From Desulfobacca acetoxidans (GTDB lineage Bacteria > Desulfobacterota > Desulfobaccia > Desulfobaccales > 0-14-0-80-60-11), in the NCBI GenBank assembly GCA_022736495.1, contig DZCR01000001.1, forward strand, positions 1-64,000: 64,000 nucleotides of DNA. Direction: 5' to 3'. Of the stretch, positions 7,655 to 17,082 are shown piece by piece. Below the pieces are notes generated by a model. That model saw only the letters and a program-made list of their open reading frames with translations, made no database searches and was not told the origin of the DNA. A program made the translations under genes and the position numbers. Position 1 is the stretch's first letter. Each line of letters begins with the position of its first letter.

Positions 7655-8263
7655 ATGAAATGTATGCTTGCCGCGATGTTGGCGTTCTTGCTGCTGGGTG
7701 GTGTGACGGGTTGCGGACCAAAGCCTATGGTGCTGCCGCCGGAAGCCGCCACGGTGACCCCGGCCGAACCCCCTCATGCCGAAACTTCTGACCAGGCCAA
7801 GCTCAAAGGCGGCCTCACCGGACGCGAGATGTCGGCCGCCGAGGTGGCGGAATTGAGCGATCGCCTCCTGGCGAACGACAATTCCTTAAATGATCAGGAA
7901 ACCATGGCTCGCCTGGAACTCCTGCTCCTGAAGAGCATGAAAGGCTCGGATAAGACCCACCGTTCGACCTTATGGCGCAACCTGGGGATCATCCATTACC
8001 ACCAGCATAAGTACAAGCAGGCCCGCCAGGAACTGCAAGCCGCCAACGAACTCAACCCCAAAAACGCCCGCACCCATTTTTACCTGGCCTGCCTGTTCGC
8101 CCACCAGGGCCAGATTTATGAAAAGCAAGGCAAGCAACGCATCTCCCGGCAACAATTCAAACGCGCCGCCATCGAAATGGAGCAGGCCCGTAAGCTGGAG
8201 CCCAATAACTCCTTGTTTAAGCAAGACCCCAAACAAATCATCCAGCAAGAGCAGGGCAAATGA
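7655..8263 (+). CDS. TPR-containing lipoprotein
   Basis: A predicted outer- or inner-membrane lipoprotein of about 202 aa. A hydrophobic signal ends in the lipobox LGGVTGC, so the mature protein starts at that cysteine. A proline-rich linker follows, then at least two tetratricopeptide repeats (LGIIHYHQHKYKQARQELQAANELNP and the next helix pair), which probably hold a partner protein. The ATG at 7655 is preferred; a TTG two codons earlier is possible. It overlaps the following zinc-ribbon gene by four bases. No specific role can be assigned. Confidence 0.75.
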   Translation: MKCMLAAMLAFLLLGGVTGCGPKPMVLPPEAATVTPAEPPHAETSDQAKLKGGLTGREMSAAEVAELSDRLLANDNSLNDQETMARLELLLLKSMKGSDKTHRSTLWRNLGIIHYHQHKYKQARQELQAANELNPKNARTHFYLACLFAHQGQIYEKQGKQRISRQQFKRAAIEMEQARKLEPNNSLFKQDPKQIIQQEQGK

Positions 8264-8475
8264 GAATTGCCTGTCCCTATTGCGGCAATGATACGGATTT
8301 TTATGAGATCGCTGAAGGCGTTACCATCACCACGTTTTACGTCCAGAACGAAGACGGCAGTTTCTCCTCGGTGAGCGACGATTCCGAGATCCAGGGGGAA
8401 GTGCGCCTCTTTTGCGGGGAATGTCACAAAGAGCTGAAGGAATACCACGAACACTTCTTGGACATGCTCTTTTAG
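8260..8475 (+). CDS. Small zinc-ribbon protein
   Basis: A 71-aa protein with two knuckles, CPYC at 5-8 and CGEC at 52-55, spaced for one structural zinc ion. The part between (FYEIAEGVTITTFYVQNEDGSF) would form the ribbon's beta strands. ATGA overlap with the lipoprotein gene indicates coupling. Function unknown; small ribbons of this type often bind nucleic acid or act as adaptors. Confidence 0.7.
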   Translation: MRIACPYCGNDTDFYEIAEGVTITTFYVQNEDGSFSSVSDDSEIQGEVRLFCGECHKELKEYHEHFLDMLF

Positions 8476-8606
8476 CCCGGTCCTCCAAACCCCGGCCTCT
8501 GCCGCCCCGGCCAGACCATGAATGTCGTTTAACCCGCCCACGCCAGAGCTTCTTACCTCTGGATGGTTACCCGCAAACCCCTGATTCGATCCCTGGAGCA
8601 GACCTT

Positions 8607-9434
8607 ATGCCTGAACTCCCCGAAGTGGAAGTCATTCGCCGCGGGTTAGCCCCGTTGTTGGTGGGACGCCGCTTCCTGGCCGTCAAGGCGGGTGAGAAAC
8701 GGCTGCGGCGGCAATCCAGCCTTAAAGAACTTCGCCACTGGGTCAAAGGCCGGCGCCTGGAAAAGCTGCGACGCCGCGGTAAATACCTGGTGTTTGACCT
8801 GGAAGGCGGGGTCACCCTGCTCATTCATCTGGGCATGACCGGCCGTCTTTTGACCGTAGCCCCCCCCTCTCCTCCCCTGGACCACGTTCACCTGGCCTTT
8901 CAGATGGAAGGCGGGCTTAACCTCCTTTACCAGGATGTCCGGCGTTTCGGCCAGGTTATAGTCTTTCCGCCAGGGGAGGAACCCGCGCCCCTGGCCCAGG
9001 TGGGCGCCGAACCCTTTTCCCGGAAAGCAACCCCGGCCTGGCTGCTGGAGATGGCCCGGGGCCGATTCCGGCCCATAAAAAACTTCCTCCTGGATGCCCG
9101 GGTAGTGGCCGGCATTGGGAACATTTATGCCTGTGAAATCCTCCTGGCTGCGGGCCTGCACCCGGCCACCCCGGTGGGCCGCCTGACCCTGGCGGACTGG
9201 GATCGGGTTTTGACCGAAACTCGTCGTATTCTCAAACACGCCATCAAAAAAGGCGGCACCACGGTGTCCGACTACCTCAACAGCCGGGGAGAATCCGGCC
9301 TCTTTCAACTGGAGCTTCTGGTCTATGGCCGGACCGGGGAGCCGTGTTTTCGCTGCGGCACGCCCATAGCCCGCCTGGTCCAGGCCGGGCGCAGTTCCTT
9401 TTTTTGTCCGGTTTGCCAAAGATTTATGGAATGA
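8607..9434 (+). CDS. mutM: Formamidopyrimidine-DNA glycosylase
   Basis: Base-excision repair enzyme that removes 8-oxoguanine and FaPy lesions and cleaves the AP site, 275 aa (family 270-280). After Met removal the catalytic N-terminal proline is exposed in PELPEVE. The conserved helix-two-turn-helix region (FRPIKNFLLDARVVAGIGNIYACEIL) and the C-terminal zinc finger CFRC...CPVC are intact. The ATG at 8607 follows GGAG and is fixed by the requirement for Pro2. It is encoded 131 bases after the zinc-ribbon gene, on the same strand. Confidence 0.95.
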   Translation: MPELPEVEVIRRGLAPLLVGRRFLAVKAGEKRLRRQSSLKELRHWVKGRRLEKLRRRGKYLVFDLEGGVTLLIHLGMTGRLLTVAPPSPPLDHVHLAFQMEGGLNLLYQDVRRFGQVIVFPPGEEPAPLAQVGAEPFSRKATPAWLLEMARGRFRPIKNFLLDARVVAGIGNIYACEILLAAGLHPATPVGRLTLADWDRVLTETRRILKHAIKKGGTTVSDYLNSRGESGLFQLELLVYGRTGEPCFRCGTPIARLVQAGRSSFFCPVCQRFME

Positions 9435-9566
9435 TTATCATGCGCTGCTGCTGCCGCCTCTTGCCTCCTCAATTTCTTTCCCCCTTTTTTAAGGCCTCGA
9501 AAATATTTTCGGACTGGCGCGCCGCAACGTGAAGCAAATCGGGTTTTCTTATACAATGATACCAGT

Positions 9567-9751
9567 TCAGATGACTTCGAGGCAGGCTTGCTGCACAGCC
9601 TTTTCAAGCTGAAGTAGATCATATTTCACCGGGCCTCCCGCTGCCACCCAACGGGAAAATGTGCAGATATGATCAGGATAGCAGCTCTGGGAGACTTTTA
9701 AGAGGATACTGCTAACTAAAGTGGCGCTGTTTGATCTGATGCCGCGATTCT
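9567..9751 (-). pseudogene. Orphan coding-like fragment downstream of ribD
   Basis: The 317-base spacer between mutM and ribD has no complete gene. On the minus strand a frame ending at TGA 9567 reads like real protein (YPDHICTFSRWVAAGGPVKY, then LLQLEKAVQQACLEVI) but has no start codon with a ribosome-binding site, and it runs back into the end of ribD. It may be the 3' relic of a lost gene. I do not recognise the family. Confidence 0.25.
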
Positions 9752-10846
9752 CTACAAATACCCCGACACCAGCAGGTCGACGCCCAGGCGGCGGATGCTG
9801 AGATTTCTGGCGATATGGGCCTCCCCTAGGTGCGCCACCCCCTGGCCGCCCACCATGGCCGGAGCTTTCACGCCCCCGAGGATCTTAGGCGCATAAAAGA
9901 AATGGAACTGATGGACCAGTCTCTGGTCGAAAAAAGCGCCCAGGGTCTCGGCCCCGCCCTCCACCAGCACGCTCTGGACCTGATGTTCCCCCAGGCAGTG
10001 CAGCAAGGCCGGCAGGGCGACCCGGCCGTCGTCGGCCGGCAGCACCATGACCTGAACTCCATGCCCTTGTAAGGCGCGCACCGTATCCGGCGGGGCCTGG
10101 CTGGTGGTGGCCACCCAGGTGGGGGCTGGGGAGTTGCACTGGACGAGTTTGGCGTTGAGGGGCAGGCGCAGGCGGCTGTCCAGGACAATGCGGATGGGAT
10201 CCTGGCTGTGGCCACGGGGCAGCCGGGCGGTGAGTTGGGGGTTGTCGGCCAGCACCGTGCCGACCCCGACGAGGATGGCGTCGACTCGATGGCGCAGGCG
10301 ATGTCCGAAAGCCCTGGCGGTCTCGCCGGTGAGCCACTGGGATTCCCCGGTTGCGGTAGCAATGCGGCCGTCCAGGGAGCAGGCCGCCTTGGCCATAACC
10401 CACGGACGTCCGGTCTTCACCCAGTGGAACCAGACTTCGTTTAATTGCCGGGCCTCGGCCTCAAGCATCCCTACGGTTACGTCCACGCCCTGTTCAGCCA
10501 GAAACTTGGCCCCGCCGCCGGTGACCTGGGGGTTGGGGTCATAAGTGGCGATGATAATCCGGCGCACCCCCGCAGCCAGGATGGCCTGGGTGCAGGGCGG
10601 GGTGCGGCCCTGGTGGTTGCAGGGCTCCAGCGTGACGTACAGGTCGGCGCCCCGGGCGGCCTCGCCCGCAGTGCGCAGAGCTTCGACTTCGGCATGGGGC
10701 AGGCCGGCCCGGCGGTGATACCCCCGACCCACCACCTGGCTCTCTTTGACCACCACTGCGCCCACCATAGGGTTGGGCGAAACCCAGCCCGCGCCCCGAG
10801 CAGCCAGGCGCAGGGCCAGCCTCATATGAGAAGGTTCGGCGGTCAA
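9752..10846 (-). CDS. ribD: Bifunctional riboflavin deaminase/reductase RibD
   Basis: Catalyses two steps of riboflavin synthesis: deamination of the diaminopyrimidinone ribosylamino-phosphate, then NADPH-dependent reduction of the sugar, 364 aa. The N-terminal cytidine-deaminase-like domain has the zinc ligands HAE (51-53) and PC-x8-C (75-85). The C-terminal reductase domain begins at [16 protein letters not shown] and ends with [13 protein letters not shown]. It overlaps the upstream CMD-family gene by four bases. The other rib genes are not in the window. Confidence 0.93.
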   Translation of the reverse strand: MTAEPSHMRLALRLAARGAGWVSPNPMVGAVVVKESQVVGRGYHRRAGLPHAEVEALRTAGEAARGADLYVTLEPCNHQGRTPPCTQAILAAGVRRIIIATYDPNPQVTGGGAKFLAEQGVDVTVGMLEAEARQLNEVWFHWVKTGRPWVMAKAACSLDGRIATATGESQWLTGETARAFGHRLRHRVDAILVGVGTVLADNPQLTARLPRGHSQDPIRIVLDSRLRLPLNAKLVQCNSPAPTWVATTSQAPPDTVRALQGHGVQVMVLPADDGRVALPALLHCLGEHQVQSVLVEGGAETLGAFFDQRLVHQFHFFYAPKILGGVKAPAMVGGQGVAHLGEAHIARNLSIRRLGVDLLVSGYL

Positions 10847-11232
10847 GGTTGGCCCTTCTGATCTCGCTCTTGGAAGACTTCCCGGGCGGCGAACATACCG
10901 TTAAGCGCGGCGGGGAAACCGGCATAGACCGCCATCTGGATGATAACTTCGACAATCTCCGTGCGGGTGCAGCCGACATTGAGGGCCGCATGGATATGCA
11001 CCCGCAATTGCGGGCCGGCGTGGCCCAGGGCGGTGAGCGCAGCCACCGTGGCAATTTCCCGGGACTTGAGGTCCAGGCCGGGACGGGAATAGATGTCGCC
11101 AAACGGAAATTCAATAGTATAGCGGGCCAGGTCCGGGGCAATGTCTTGGAGACTAGCAATGACCCGTTCTCCGGCCTCGCCATCAATTTCTTTGAGTTTT
11201 TCCCAGCCGCGCTGGTATCTCGTGTCGTCCAT
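10843..11232 (-). CDS. Carboxymuconolactone decarboxylase (CMD) family protein
   Basis: A 129-aa helical protein of the CMD/AhpD fold. The core ([20 protein letters not shown] ... [33 protein letters not shown]) is the canonical CMD segment. It has only one cysteine in the helix where AhpD has CxxC, so it resembles the decarboxylase type rather than the peroxidase adaptor. The ATG at 11232 with GGAG 9 bases upstream is preferred to an ATG at 11253. It is coupled to ribD by a four-base overlap; no functional link is obvious. Confidence 0.8.
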   Translation of the reverse strand: MDDTRYQRGWEKLKEIDGEAGERVIASLQDIAPDLARYTIEFPFGDIYSRPGLDLKSREIATVAALTALGHAGPQLRVHIHAALNVGCTRTEIVEVIIQMAVYAGFPAALNGMFAAREVFQERDQKGQP

Positions 11233-11331
11233 CGGCAAGGCTCCGTTATGCATTAACTCTGCTGTGTAGTCCTCTCCGGTCTTTAATTTACGAGGTGACC
11301 ACGCCGAGCTTGGGAAGGAGAATCAAGATTA

Positions 11332-11799
11332 CTACTTTTCTTCCTGCTTGGAGGCCAAAAGGGTGCGAATCTCGTCCATAAAGTCGGTGGCGTCCGTGAA
11401 GTGGCGGTACACCGAGGCAAAACGCACGTAGGCCACTTCATCCCACTGGCGCAGTTGGGCCATAGCCCGTTCGCCGATCCAGGTGGAGGCGATTTCACGC
11501 ATCCCGCTCTCCAACATTTCCCGTTCCAGGCTGTCCAGGAAATTCTCGATGGCGTCGATGGAAACCGGGCGCTTTTCACAGGCCTTGGTAATCCCCTCGT
11601 AGAGCTTAGAGCGCTGAAAGGGTTCCCGGCGGCCGTCTTTTTTGACCACCAGGGGCATGGTCTCTTCCACCTGCTCATAGGTGGTGAAGCGCCGCTGGCA
11701 GTGGAGGCATTCGCGCCGCCGCCGGATGGCGTTGGCCTCCCGGCTGGGACGGGAATCTATGACTTTGTTGTTGGTGCTATGGCAATAAGGACAGCGCAT
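11332..11799 (-). CDS. nrdR: Transcriptional repressor NrdR
   Basis: Nucleotide-sensing repressor of ribonucleotide reductase genes, 155 aa, the standard length. An N-terminal zinc ribbon (CPYC at 3-6 and CLHC at 31-34) is followed by RRFTTYEQVE and an ATP-cone from about residue 49 to 139 (VVKKDGRREPFQRSKLYEGI). It lies upstream of the CMD-ribD pair on the same strand; an nrdR-ribD neighbourhood is common in bacteria. Confidence 0.95.
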   Translation of the reverse strand: MRCPYCHSTNNKVIDSRPSREANAIRRRRECLHCQRRFTTYEQVEETMPLVVKKDGRREPFQRSKLYEGITKACEKRPVSIDAIENFLDSLEREMLESGMREIASTWIGERAMAQLRQWDEVAYVRFASVYRHFTDATDFMDEIRTLLASKQEEK

Positions 11800-11968
11800 G
11801 CCCTATCTTCTCATAAAAAATGCGGCGTCGTAAAGAGCGAAAATTACGGGGCCAGGGGAAGGGAGCGTATTGCCGAGTGAGGCCAGACGGAAAAACGCCC
11901 AGGTTAAAAGCCTGCGCACCAAAATTAGACTTAAGGGGGAATCGCCGGTTAGTGGGATCAGATTAGAA

Positions 11969-13255
11969 TCAACCCCGGATGGCGCAGGACCTGGCCGGAC
12001 GGTCCATCAGCCATTCCTCGGCAAAAAGGGAGGGGAAACTCCGGCAAAGCTCTTTGACCTGACCATCCAACTTCTGGAGGCGAGCCTTATCCTTGGGCGC
12101 AGACAGAGCCTGGTGAATCAGTTCCGCGATGATTTCCATCTCGGGTTCCTTCATGCCCCGGGTAGTCAAGGCCGGGGTGCCCAGGCGGATGCCGCTGGTG
12201 ATCGTGGGAGGCCGTTGATCAAAGGGAATGGTATTCTTGTTAACCGTCATGCCGGCAAGATCCAGGACATCTTCCGCCTCCCGACCCGTAAGGCCGGTGA
12301 GAGTCAGATCCACCAGGATGAGATGGGTGTCGGTGCCGCCTGCCACCAGGCGGTAGCCACGCTTGTTGAACTCCCGGGCCAGAGTCCGGGCATTGGTCAC
12401 GATCTGCTCCTGGTAATCCCGGAAATTAGGCGCCAGGGCTTCCTTAAAGGCCACCGCTTTGGCCGCAATAATGTGCATGAGGGGGCCGCCCTGAATGCCC
12501 GGAAAGATCTGGCTGTCCAGGGCCTTGCCATATTGGGGTTGGGCCAGAATGAGGCCGCCCCGAGGCCCGCGCAAGGTCTTATGGGTGGTGGAGGTGATGA
12601 AATCCGCCGAAGCCACGGGACTGGGGTGCAGGCCGGCGGCGATCAACCCGGCGATATGCGCCATATCCACCAGGAGATAGGCTCCCACTTCCCGGGCAAT
12701 CTTGGCAAAGCGCTCGAAGTCAAGAATCCGAGGATAAGCGCTGGCCCCGGCGATGATCATCTTGGGGCGGTGTTGCCGGGCCAATTCCGCCACCACGGCA
12801 AAATCGACTTCTTCGGTCTGGCGATCCACCCCGTAGGTGACGGCCTTGAACAGGCGCCCGGAGAAATTCACTGCGGCGCCATGGCTCAAATGGCCCCCAT
12901 GGGACAGATCCAAGCCCAGGATGACATCCCCCGGTTTCAGGAAGGAGAAATATACGGCCATATTGGCCTGAGAGCCGGAATGGGGCTGCACATTGGCGTA
13001 GGCAGCCCCGAACAGTTCTTTGACCCGGCTCAAAGCCAGGTTTTCCGCAGTATCCACGCATTCGCAGCCGCCATAAAAACGCCGGCCCGGATACCCTTCA
13101 GCGTATTTATGTGTCAGGATGGACCCCTGAGCCTGAAGCACCGCGTTACTGACGAAGTTTTCGGAGGCAATCATCTCCAGCTTGGTCAGTTGGCGCAGGC
13201 GTTCACGCTCGATGACAGCAAATATCTCGGGGTCGGTACGGGCCAGTTCGTCCAT
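11969..13255 (-). CDS. glyA: Serine hydroxymethyltransferase
   Basis: PLP enzyme interconverting serine plus tetrahydrofolate with glycine plus methylene-tetrahydrofolate, 428 aa. The PLP lysine lies in [12 protein letters not shown] (Lys226 with this start). Also conserved are [20 protein letters not shown] and the C-terminal [15 protein letters not shown]. The ATG at 13255 has AGGAG upstream; a GTG four codons earlier would overlap that site. It follows rpiB by 21 bases, in a run acpP-rpiB-glyA. Confidence 0.96.
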   Translation of the reverse strand: MDELARTDPEIFAVIERERLRQLTKLEMIASENFVSNAVLQAQGSILTHKYAEGYPGRRFYGGCECVDTAENLALSRVKELFGAAYANVQPHSGSQANMAVYFSFLKPGDVILGLDLSHGGHLSHGAAVNFSGRLFKAVTYGVDRQTEEVDFAVVAELARQHRPKMIIAGASAYPRILDFERFAKIAREVGAYLLVDMAHIAGLIAAGLHPSPVASADFITSTTHKTLRGPRGGLILAQPQYGKALDSQIFPGIQGGPLMHIIAAKAVAFKEALAPNFRDYQEQIVTNARTLAREFNKRGYRLVAGGTDTHLILVDLTLTGLTGREAEDVLDLAGMTVNKNTIPFDQRPPTITSGIRLGTPALTTRGMKEPEMEIIAELIHQALSAPKDKARLQKLDGQVKELCRSFPSLFAEEWLMDRPARSCAIRG

Positions 13256-13276
13256 CCGGTAAAACACTCCTGCTTC

Positions 13277-13774
13277 TTAGAAAGCCGCTTGGGCCAACCG
13301 TTCTAACAGTTCCAAACGCTCCTGGTGACGTCCGCCCTCAAAAGGGGTGGTGAGCCAGGCCCGCACGATTTCTTTTCCCAGGTCCGGCCCGATGACCCGC
13401 CCGCCCATTACCAGTAAATTGGCGTCATTATGGCGCCGGCACATGATGGCGCTAAAGATGTCGTGACAGAGGGCGGCTCGGATGCCGGGGAATCGGTTGG
13501 CCAAGATGCTCATGCCGATGCCGGTTCCACATATAAGTATACCCCGCGTCTCAGGATGCGCCAACAGAGCTTCTACGACTTTTTTGCCGTATAAAGGATA
13601 ATGTACGGATTCGTCCGGGCTGGCGCAGCCGATATCCACGCAAGGCACCTTGAGTTCGTGCAAAAACTTAAGGATGTCCCGCTTCAATCCATGGCCGGCA
13701 TGATCGCAGCCAATGGTAATAATTGCCGGGTCAAGCGGCTCAAGCAGCCCGGGCGGAGACGAAGGTGATGACAT
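13277..13774 (-). CDS. rpiB: Ribose-5-phosphate isomerase B
   Basis: Isomerises ribose-5-phosphate and ribulose-5-phosphate in the pentose phosphate pathway, about 165 aa. RpiB hallmarks are [13 protein letters not shown] at the N-terminus, the catalytic cysteine in [10 protein letters not shown] and [17 protein letters not shown]. The ATG at 13774 lies inside the end of acpP (35-base overlap) and has only a weak ribosome-binding site, so a slightly shorter protein is possible. Placement directly before glyA is common in many bacteria. Confidence 0.9.
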   Translation of the reverse strand: MSSPSSPPGLLEPLDPAIITIGCDHAGHGLKRDILKFLHELKVPCVDIGCASPDESVHYPLYGKKVVEALLAHPETRGILICGTGIGMSILANRFPGIRAALCHDIFSAIMCRRHNDANLLVMGGRVIGPDLGKEIVRAWLTTPFEGGRHQERLELLERLAQAAF

Positions 13775-13976
13775 CCTGAACAGTCCGCAGCTTTTCCGCG
13801 TCCTCATCGGCGATTTCCATGCCGAATTCTTCTTCCATGGCCATGATCAATTCCACCAGGTCAAGGGAATCGGCTCCCAGGTCATCGACAAATACGGCTT
13901 CAGGCGTGACCTCGGCGCGATCTACCCCTAATTTGTCCACGATGATGTCGATTACCTTCTCTTCAATTGCTCCCAT
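13740..13976 (-). CDS. acpP: Acyl carrier protein
   Basis: Carries growing acyl chains on a phosphopantetheine arm in fatty acid synthesis, 78 aa. The attachment serine is Ser37 in [15 protein letters not shown], and the protein is acidic and helical as expected. It sits 23 bases after fabG on the same strand, the usual fabG-acpP order, but fabF is not next; rpiB follows with an overlap instead. Confidence 0.96.
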   Translation of the reverse strand: MGAIEEKVIDIIVDKLGVDRAEVTPEAVFVDDLGADSLDLVELIMAMEEEFGMEIADEDAEKLRTVQDVITFVSARAA

Positions 13977-13999
13977 TGTTCGAAAACCTCCTCTTTATC

Positions 14000-14746
14000 T
14001 TAAACCATCAACATTCCGCCATTGACATGAATCACCTGACCGGTGATATAGGCTGCGGCATCGGAAGCCAGGAAAACCACTGCCTGGGCCACCTCCATCG
14101 CGGTGCCAAAGCGGCCCAAAGGGATCTGAGCCAGCATCAACTGTTTGGTGGCCTCGGGCAAGGCCTCGGTCATTTCTGTCTGGATAAAGCCCGGAGCCAC
14201 TGCGTTGACCGTAATGTTCCGGGAGGCCAGTTCCCGGGCCACTGTCTTGGTGAGCCCGATCAGGCCGGCCTTGGAGGCCGCATAATTGGCCTGGCCGGGG
14301 TTCCCCATGACCCCAACCACCGAACTGATATTGATGATGCGCCCGCCCCGTTGTTTGACCATGGGCTTGCTCACGGTCCGGATACAATTAAAGGCGCCCT
14401 TGAGATTGACTCCCAGAACCGCATCCCATTCGGTTTCCTTCATGCGCATGATGAGATTATCCCGGGTGATGCCGGCGTTGTTCACCAGGATATCGATGCG
14501 CCCGCTTTCCTTCAGAATATGGTCCACCCCTTGGCTGACTGAAGCGGCCTCGGCTACATTAAATTCCACCAACCGGGCCGCAGCGCCTTTGGCTTCTACC
14601 TCTTGTTGCGTCCGGGATGCTTCTTCCCCCAGGACTACATCATTGAGATAGATGGTCAGGCCCGGTTGCGCCAGGGCCAGGGCAATGTCCCGGCCGATAC
14701 CCCGGGCAGCCCCGGTGATCAAGACTATGCGGCTAATATCATTCAT
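14000..14746 (-). CDS. fabG: 3-oxoacyl-ACP reductase
   Basis: Short-chain dehydrogenase that reduces 3-oxoacyl-ACP with NADPH, 248 aa. The cofactor motif TGAARGIG lies at 11-18, NNAG at 89-92, and the catalytic triad is Ser141/142, Tyr155 and Lys159 (YAASK). The C-terminal YITGQVIHVNGGM is typical of FabG. It is placed directly before acpP. Confidence 0.94.
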   Translation of the reverse strand: MNDISRIVLITGAARGIGRDIALALAQPGLTIYLNDVVLGEEASRTQQEVEAKGAAARLVEFNVAEAASVSQGVDHILKESGRIDILVNNAGITRDNLIMRMKETEWDAVLGVNLKGAFNCIRTVSKPMVKQRGGRIINISSVVGVMGNPGQANYAASKAGLIGLTKTVARELASRNITVNAVAPGFIQTEMTEALPEATKQLMLAQIPLGRFGTAMEVAQAVVFLASDAAAYITGQVIHVNGGMLMV

Positions 14747-14933
14747 AGTTGCGTCTGGCTGGAGGCTGGGTTGGCCGCCATCTTAGGCTTGGCAAACACC
14801 AATCCCCCAGGCTCTGAACTCGTGAGTCTGCTGCGTTAATTACATAAATCGAATTGGCCGAAATTGAAAGAGGTTTCTTATACTTTTTTTCACTAAATGC
14901 ACTTCCGGTCTGAGGTCATCACTGAAATAACTT

Positions 14934-16127
14934 TCAGCCCCGATCTTTCTTGATCTCCTGGATCAGGCCCGGGACGATCTCGAACAAATCCCCCACCAGG
15001 CCGACATCGGCCACTTGAAAAATAGGCGCCTGGGGGTCTTTGTTGATGGCCACGATGACATCGGCGGATTGCATCCCCACCACGTGCTGGCTGGCGCCGC
15101 TCAAGCCTATGGCGAAGTAAAGTTTAGGGGAGACGGTCTTGCCGGTCTGGCCGATCTGGTGGGCGTAAGGAATCCAGCCCGCGTCCACCGCGCCCCGGGT
15201 AGCGCCCACCGCACCCCCCAGCAAGTCCGCCAGTTCCTCCAGAAGCTTGAAGTTTTTGGCCTCTTTCAGGCCTCGGCCCCCGGCCACGATGACCTCCGCG
15301 GCAGAAAGCGGGATGCGCTCCTTGATTTCCGCCACCGTGGCCACAAAATTGCTGCGCGGCGAGCCCGCGAGGCACGCCAACTCCACCCGAACCACCTCTC
15401 CCTTGGGGGTAGCCGAGGGCGCGGCCGGCTTGAAAACTCCGGGCCGGGCCGTGGCCATTTGGGGAAAGGTCCGGGGCGTGATGATGGTGGCCATAATATT
15501 ACCGCCGAACGCGGGCCGGGTTTGAAGCAGCAAGCGCTTTTCCGGGTCGATGGCAAAGGCGGTGCAGTCCGCGGTAAGGCCGGTTTTCAAGGCCGCGGCT
15601 ACCTGGGGAATAAAGGCCCGGCCCAAATAAGTGGCCCCTGCCAGAATGATTTCGGGCTGATATTTTTGCGCCAGTTCAACCACGGCCGCAGCATAGGTCT
15701 CTTCCAGGAAATCGCGCAGGAGCGGGTGCTCCATCACGTAGACCTTATCAGCCCCGGCCGCCAGCAGGGTCTGGCTTAAGTCGGCAATCTGTTCCCCCAG
15801 GAGAACCGCGGCCACCTTAACGCCCAAAGGCTCGGCCAGCCGCCGGGCTTCTCCCAGGAGTTCCGCAGTCACCGGGGCCAGGACGCCGCCGCGCTGTTCC
15901 GCAAAGACCCAGATGCCGTCTGGCGGCACGGCAGGCCGGATCGATTCACCTGCGGTTTCGGGGAGGGCCAGGGCCTCCACCTCGCAGACCTCGACGCAGG
16001 CGCCGCACAGGGTGCAACCTTCGCCAATGATGAGGGTCTCGCCCTCCAGCCGCAAAACCCCAAAGGGACAGGCCTCGACGCATTGGCCGCAGGCGATACA
16101 TTTTTCGGAGTAAAGAATCAGGCTCAT
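14934..16127 (-). CDS. etfA: Electron transfer flavoprotein alpha subunit with N-terminal ferredoxin domain
   Basis: FAD-binding subunit of an electron transfer flavoprotein, 397 aa. Two [4Fe-4S] motifs precede the ETF part: C10-x2-C13-x2-C16-x3-C20 and C38-x2-C41-x2-C44-x3-C48. The Etf alpha domain starts near residue 70, and the FAD-binding core is GGRGLKEAKNFKLLEELADL through YFAIGLSGASQH. Ferredoxin-fused EtfA proteins are typical of anaerobes that link acyl-CoA dehydrogenation to low-potential carriers or membrane quinones. etfB and an acyl-CoA dehydrogenase lie upstream on the same strand, separated by a membrane methyltransferase gene. Confidence 0.92.
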   Translation of the reverse strand: MSLILYSEKCIACGQCVEACPFGVLRLEGETLIIGEGCTLCGACVEVCEVEALALPETAGESIRPAVPPDGIWVFAEQRGGVLAPVTAELLGEARRLAEPLGVKVAAVLLGEQIADLSQTLLAAGADKVYVMEHPLLRDFLEETYAAAVVELAQKYQPEIILAGATYLGRAFIPQVAAALKTGLTADCTAFAIDPEKRLLLQTRPAFGGNIMATIITPRTFPQMATARPGVFKPAAPSATPKGEVVRVELACLAGSPRSNFVATVAEIKERIPLSAAEVIVAGGRGLKEAKNFKLLEELADLLGGAVGATRGAVDAGWIPYAHQIGQTGKTVSPKLYFAIGLSGASQHVVGMQSADVIVAINKDPQAPIFQVADVGLVGDLFEIVPGLIQEIKKDRG

Positions 16128-16131
16128 ATTT

Positions 16132-16203
16132 TAGCAGTCAGCGGTTAGCAGTTAGCATGTAGGGCGGGCACTGCCCGCCATATGATGCGCCTTGCGCACC
16201 ATA
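16132..16203. repeat. Heptad array joined to a GC palindrome
   Basis: Four near-identical 7-base units (TAGCAGT, CAGCGGT, TAGCAGT, TAGCATG; 16132-16159) run directly into the palindrome GGCGGGCA/TGCCCGCC (16163-16179) and a small GCGC hairpin. No gene in this 79-base spacer. Similar heptads occur near 17.9, 34.4, 34.6, 38.5 and 61.4 kb. Confidence 0.6.
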
Positions 16204-16206
16204 TCT

Positions 16207-16947
16207 TCACCGGCCAGTTGTGGCCAATACCTTGGTCTTTTTCTTCAAATATCTGATGGTCAAATAAATAACCGTGCCGCCCAGGAAGATCTTTATCCAG
16301 ATAGCATCCAGAATTAATCTGCCGGAGGAAAATATTCCACTCAGCAGTTCCAACACCGTAAAGGTGACGATGATGGCATAAAAGGAGCCGTATTCCCTGA
16401 CAAGGGCCGATTTCCACGAAAAGGGCAGAGACGGCGGCCGCCAATTCTTGAGGTTGGGAATAATGACCGGGGTCTTCTCGGCCCACTGCAAAAATTCGTC
16501 CCCAAATTTTTCCCGCAAAAACCGTTCTTCCGTAAAAATGATCCGTTCGTAAAAAATCAAGAAAAATAAAATAATTAACGCCGTGAACCACCACAATTTC
16601 ATGAACAGCGACAATCCGAACCAAATGATAAAATTGCCCAAATAAAGGGGGTTCCGCACCGCCGCATACATGCCTGTGGTGTTCAGGGTTTCGGCCACTT
16701 GCCCCTTGGTATTGCGGCCAGAAGTGCCCCGGGGCACATAGCCCACCGTAAAGAACCGAAGGCCCTCGCCCAGGAGAGCTACCGCCAGGCAGAAAAAATC
16801 CCAGGCCAGGTTCAGACCTGGGTTATTAAAGGGAGTGCGATAACCGATCAGGGCCAGGATAAATAAAATGGCCATGATTAAGGGTAGATAGCTTCTCCAT
16901 CTGAAGAAGTATTCCCCGGTTTTTTCAAATTCTTCTTGTAAGGCCAT
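16207..16947 (-). CDS. Isoprenylcysteine carboxyl methyltransferase-like membrane protein
   Basis: Integral membrane protein of about 246 aa with roughly five hydrophobic segments. The segment YAAVRNPLYLGNFIIWFGLSL and the following ERIIFTEERFLREKFGDEF match the SAM-binding region (RNPxYxG ... EExxLxxxFG) of ICMT and phospholipid methyltransferases. The substrate is unknown; lipid or quinone methylation is possible. The ATG at 16947 is chosen; 29 further codons upstream lack any family likeness. It is oddly placed between etfB and etfA on the same strand. Confidence 0.72.
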   Translation of the reverse strand: MALQEEFEKTGEYFFRWRSYLPLIMAILFILALIGYRTPFNNPGLNLAWDFFCLAVALLGEGLRFFTVGYVPRGTSGRNTKGQVAETLNTTGMYAAVRNPLYLGNFIIWFGLSLFMKLWWFTALIILFFLIFYERIIFTEERFLREKFGDEFLQWAEKTPVIIPNLKNWRPPSLPFSWKSALVREYGSFYAIIVTFTVLELLSGIFSSGRLILDAIWIKIFLGGTVIYLTIRYLKKKTKVLATTGR

Positions 16948-17039
16948 CTGGTACCCGGCGTGCCGGTTAATTCCATTGTTCCTTTCTGGTCCCTTGCCTG
17001 GTGGGGAACCAGGACCGGAAAGCGCCGGCGTCACACCGG

Positions 17040-17075
17040 TCTGTAGGGGCGGGTTTTAAATCCGCCCTGCAATTC
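17040..17075. repeat. Dispersed GC palindrome
   Basis: TGTAGGGGCGGG...CCGCCCTGCA: arms GGGCGG (17047-17052) and CCGCCC (17062-17067), in the spacer between etfB and the methyltransferase. It has the same TGTAGGG-like edge as other copies in the window. Confidence 0.5.
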
Positions 17076-17082
17076 CATTCAG

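Noticed and set aside
8412..8606. Longer MutM with 65 extra N-terminal residues
   Set aside because: MutM needs Pro2 as nucleophile; only the ATG at 8607 exposes it.
10843..11232. AhpD-like selenoprotein or peroxidase
   Set aside because: The helix has a single ordinary Cys (TGC) and no CxxC or in-frame TGA.
11870..13306. Long plus-strand open frame (478 codons) opposite glyA
   Set aside because: Antisense shadow of glyA; the composition follows glyA codon structure and no family is recognisable.
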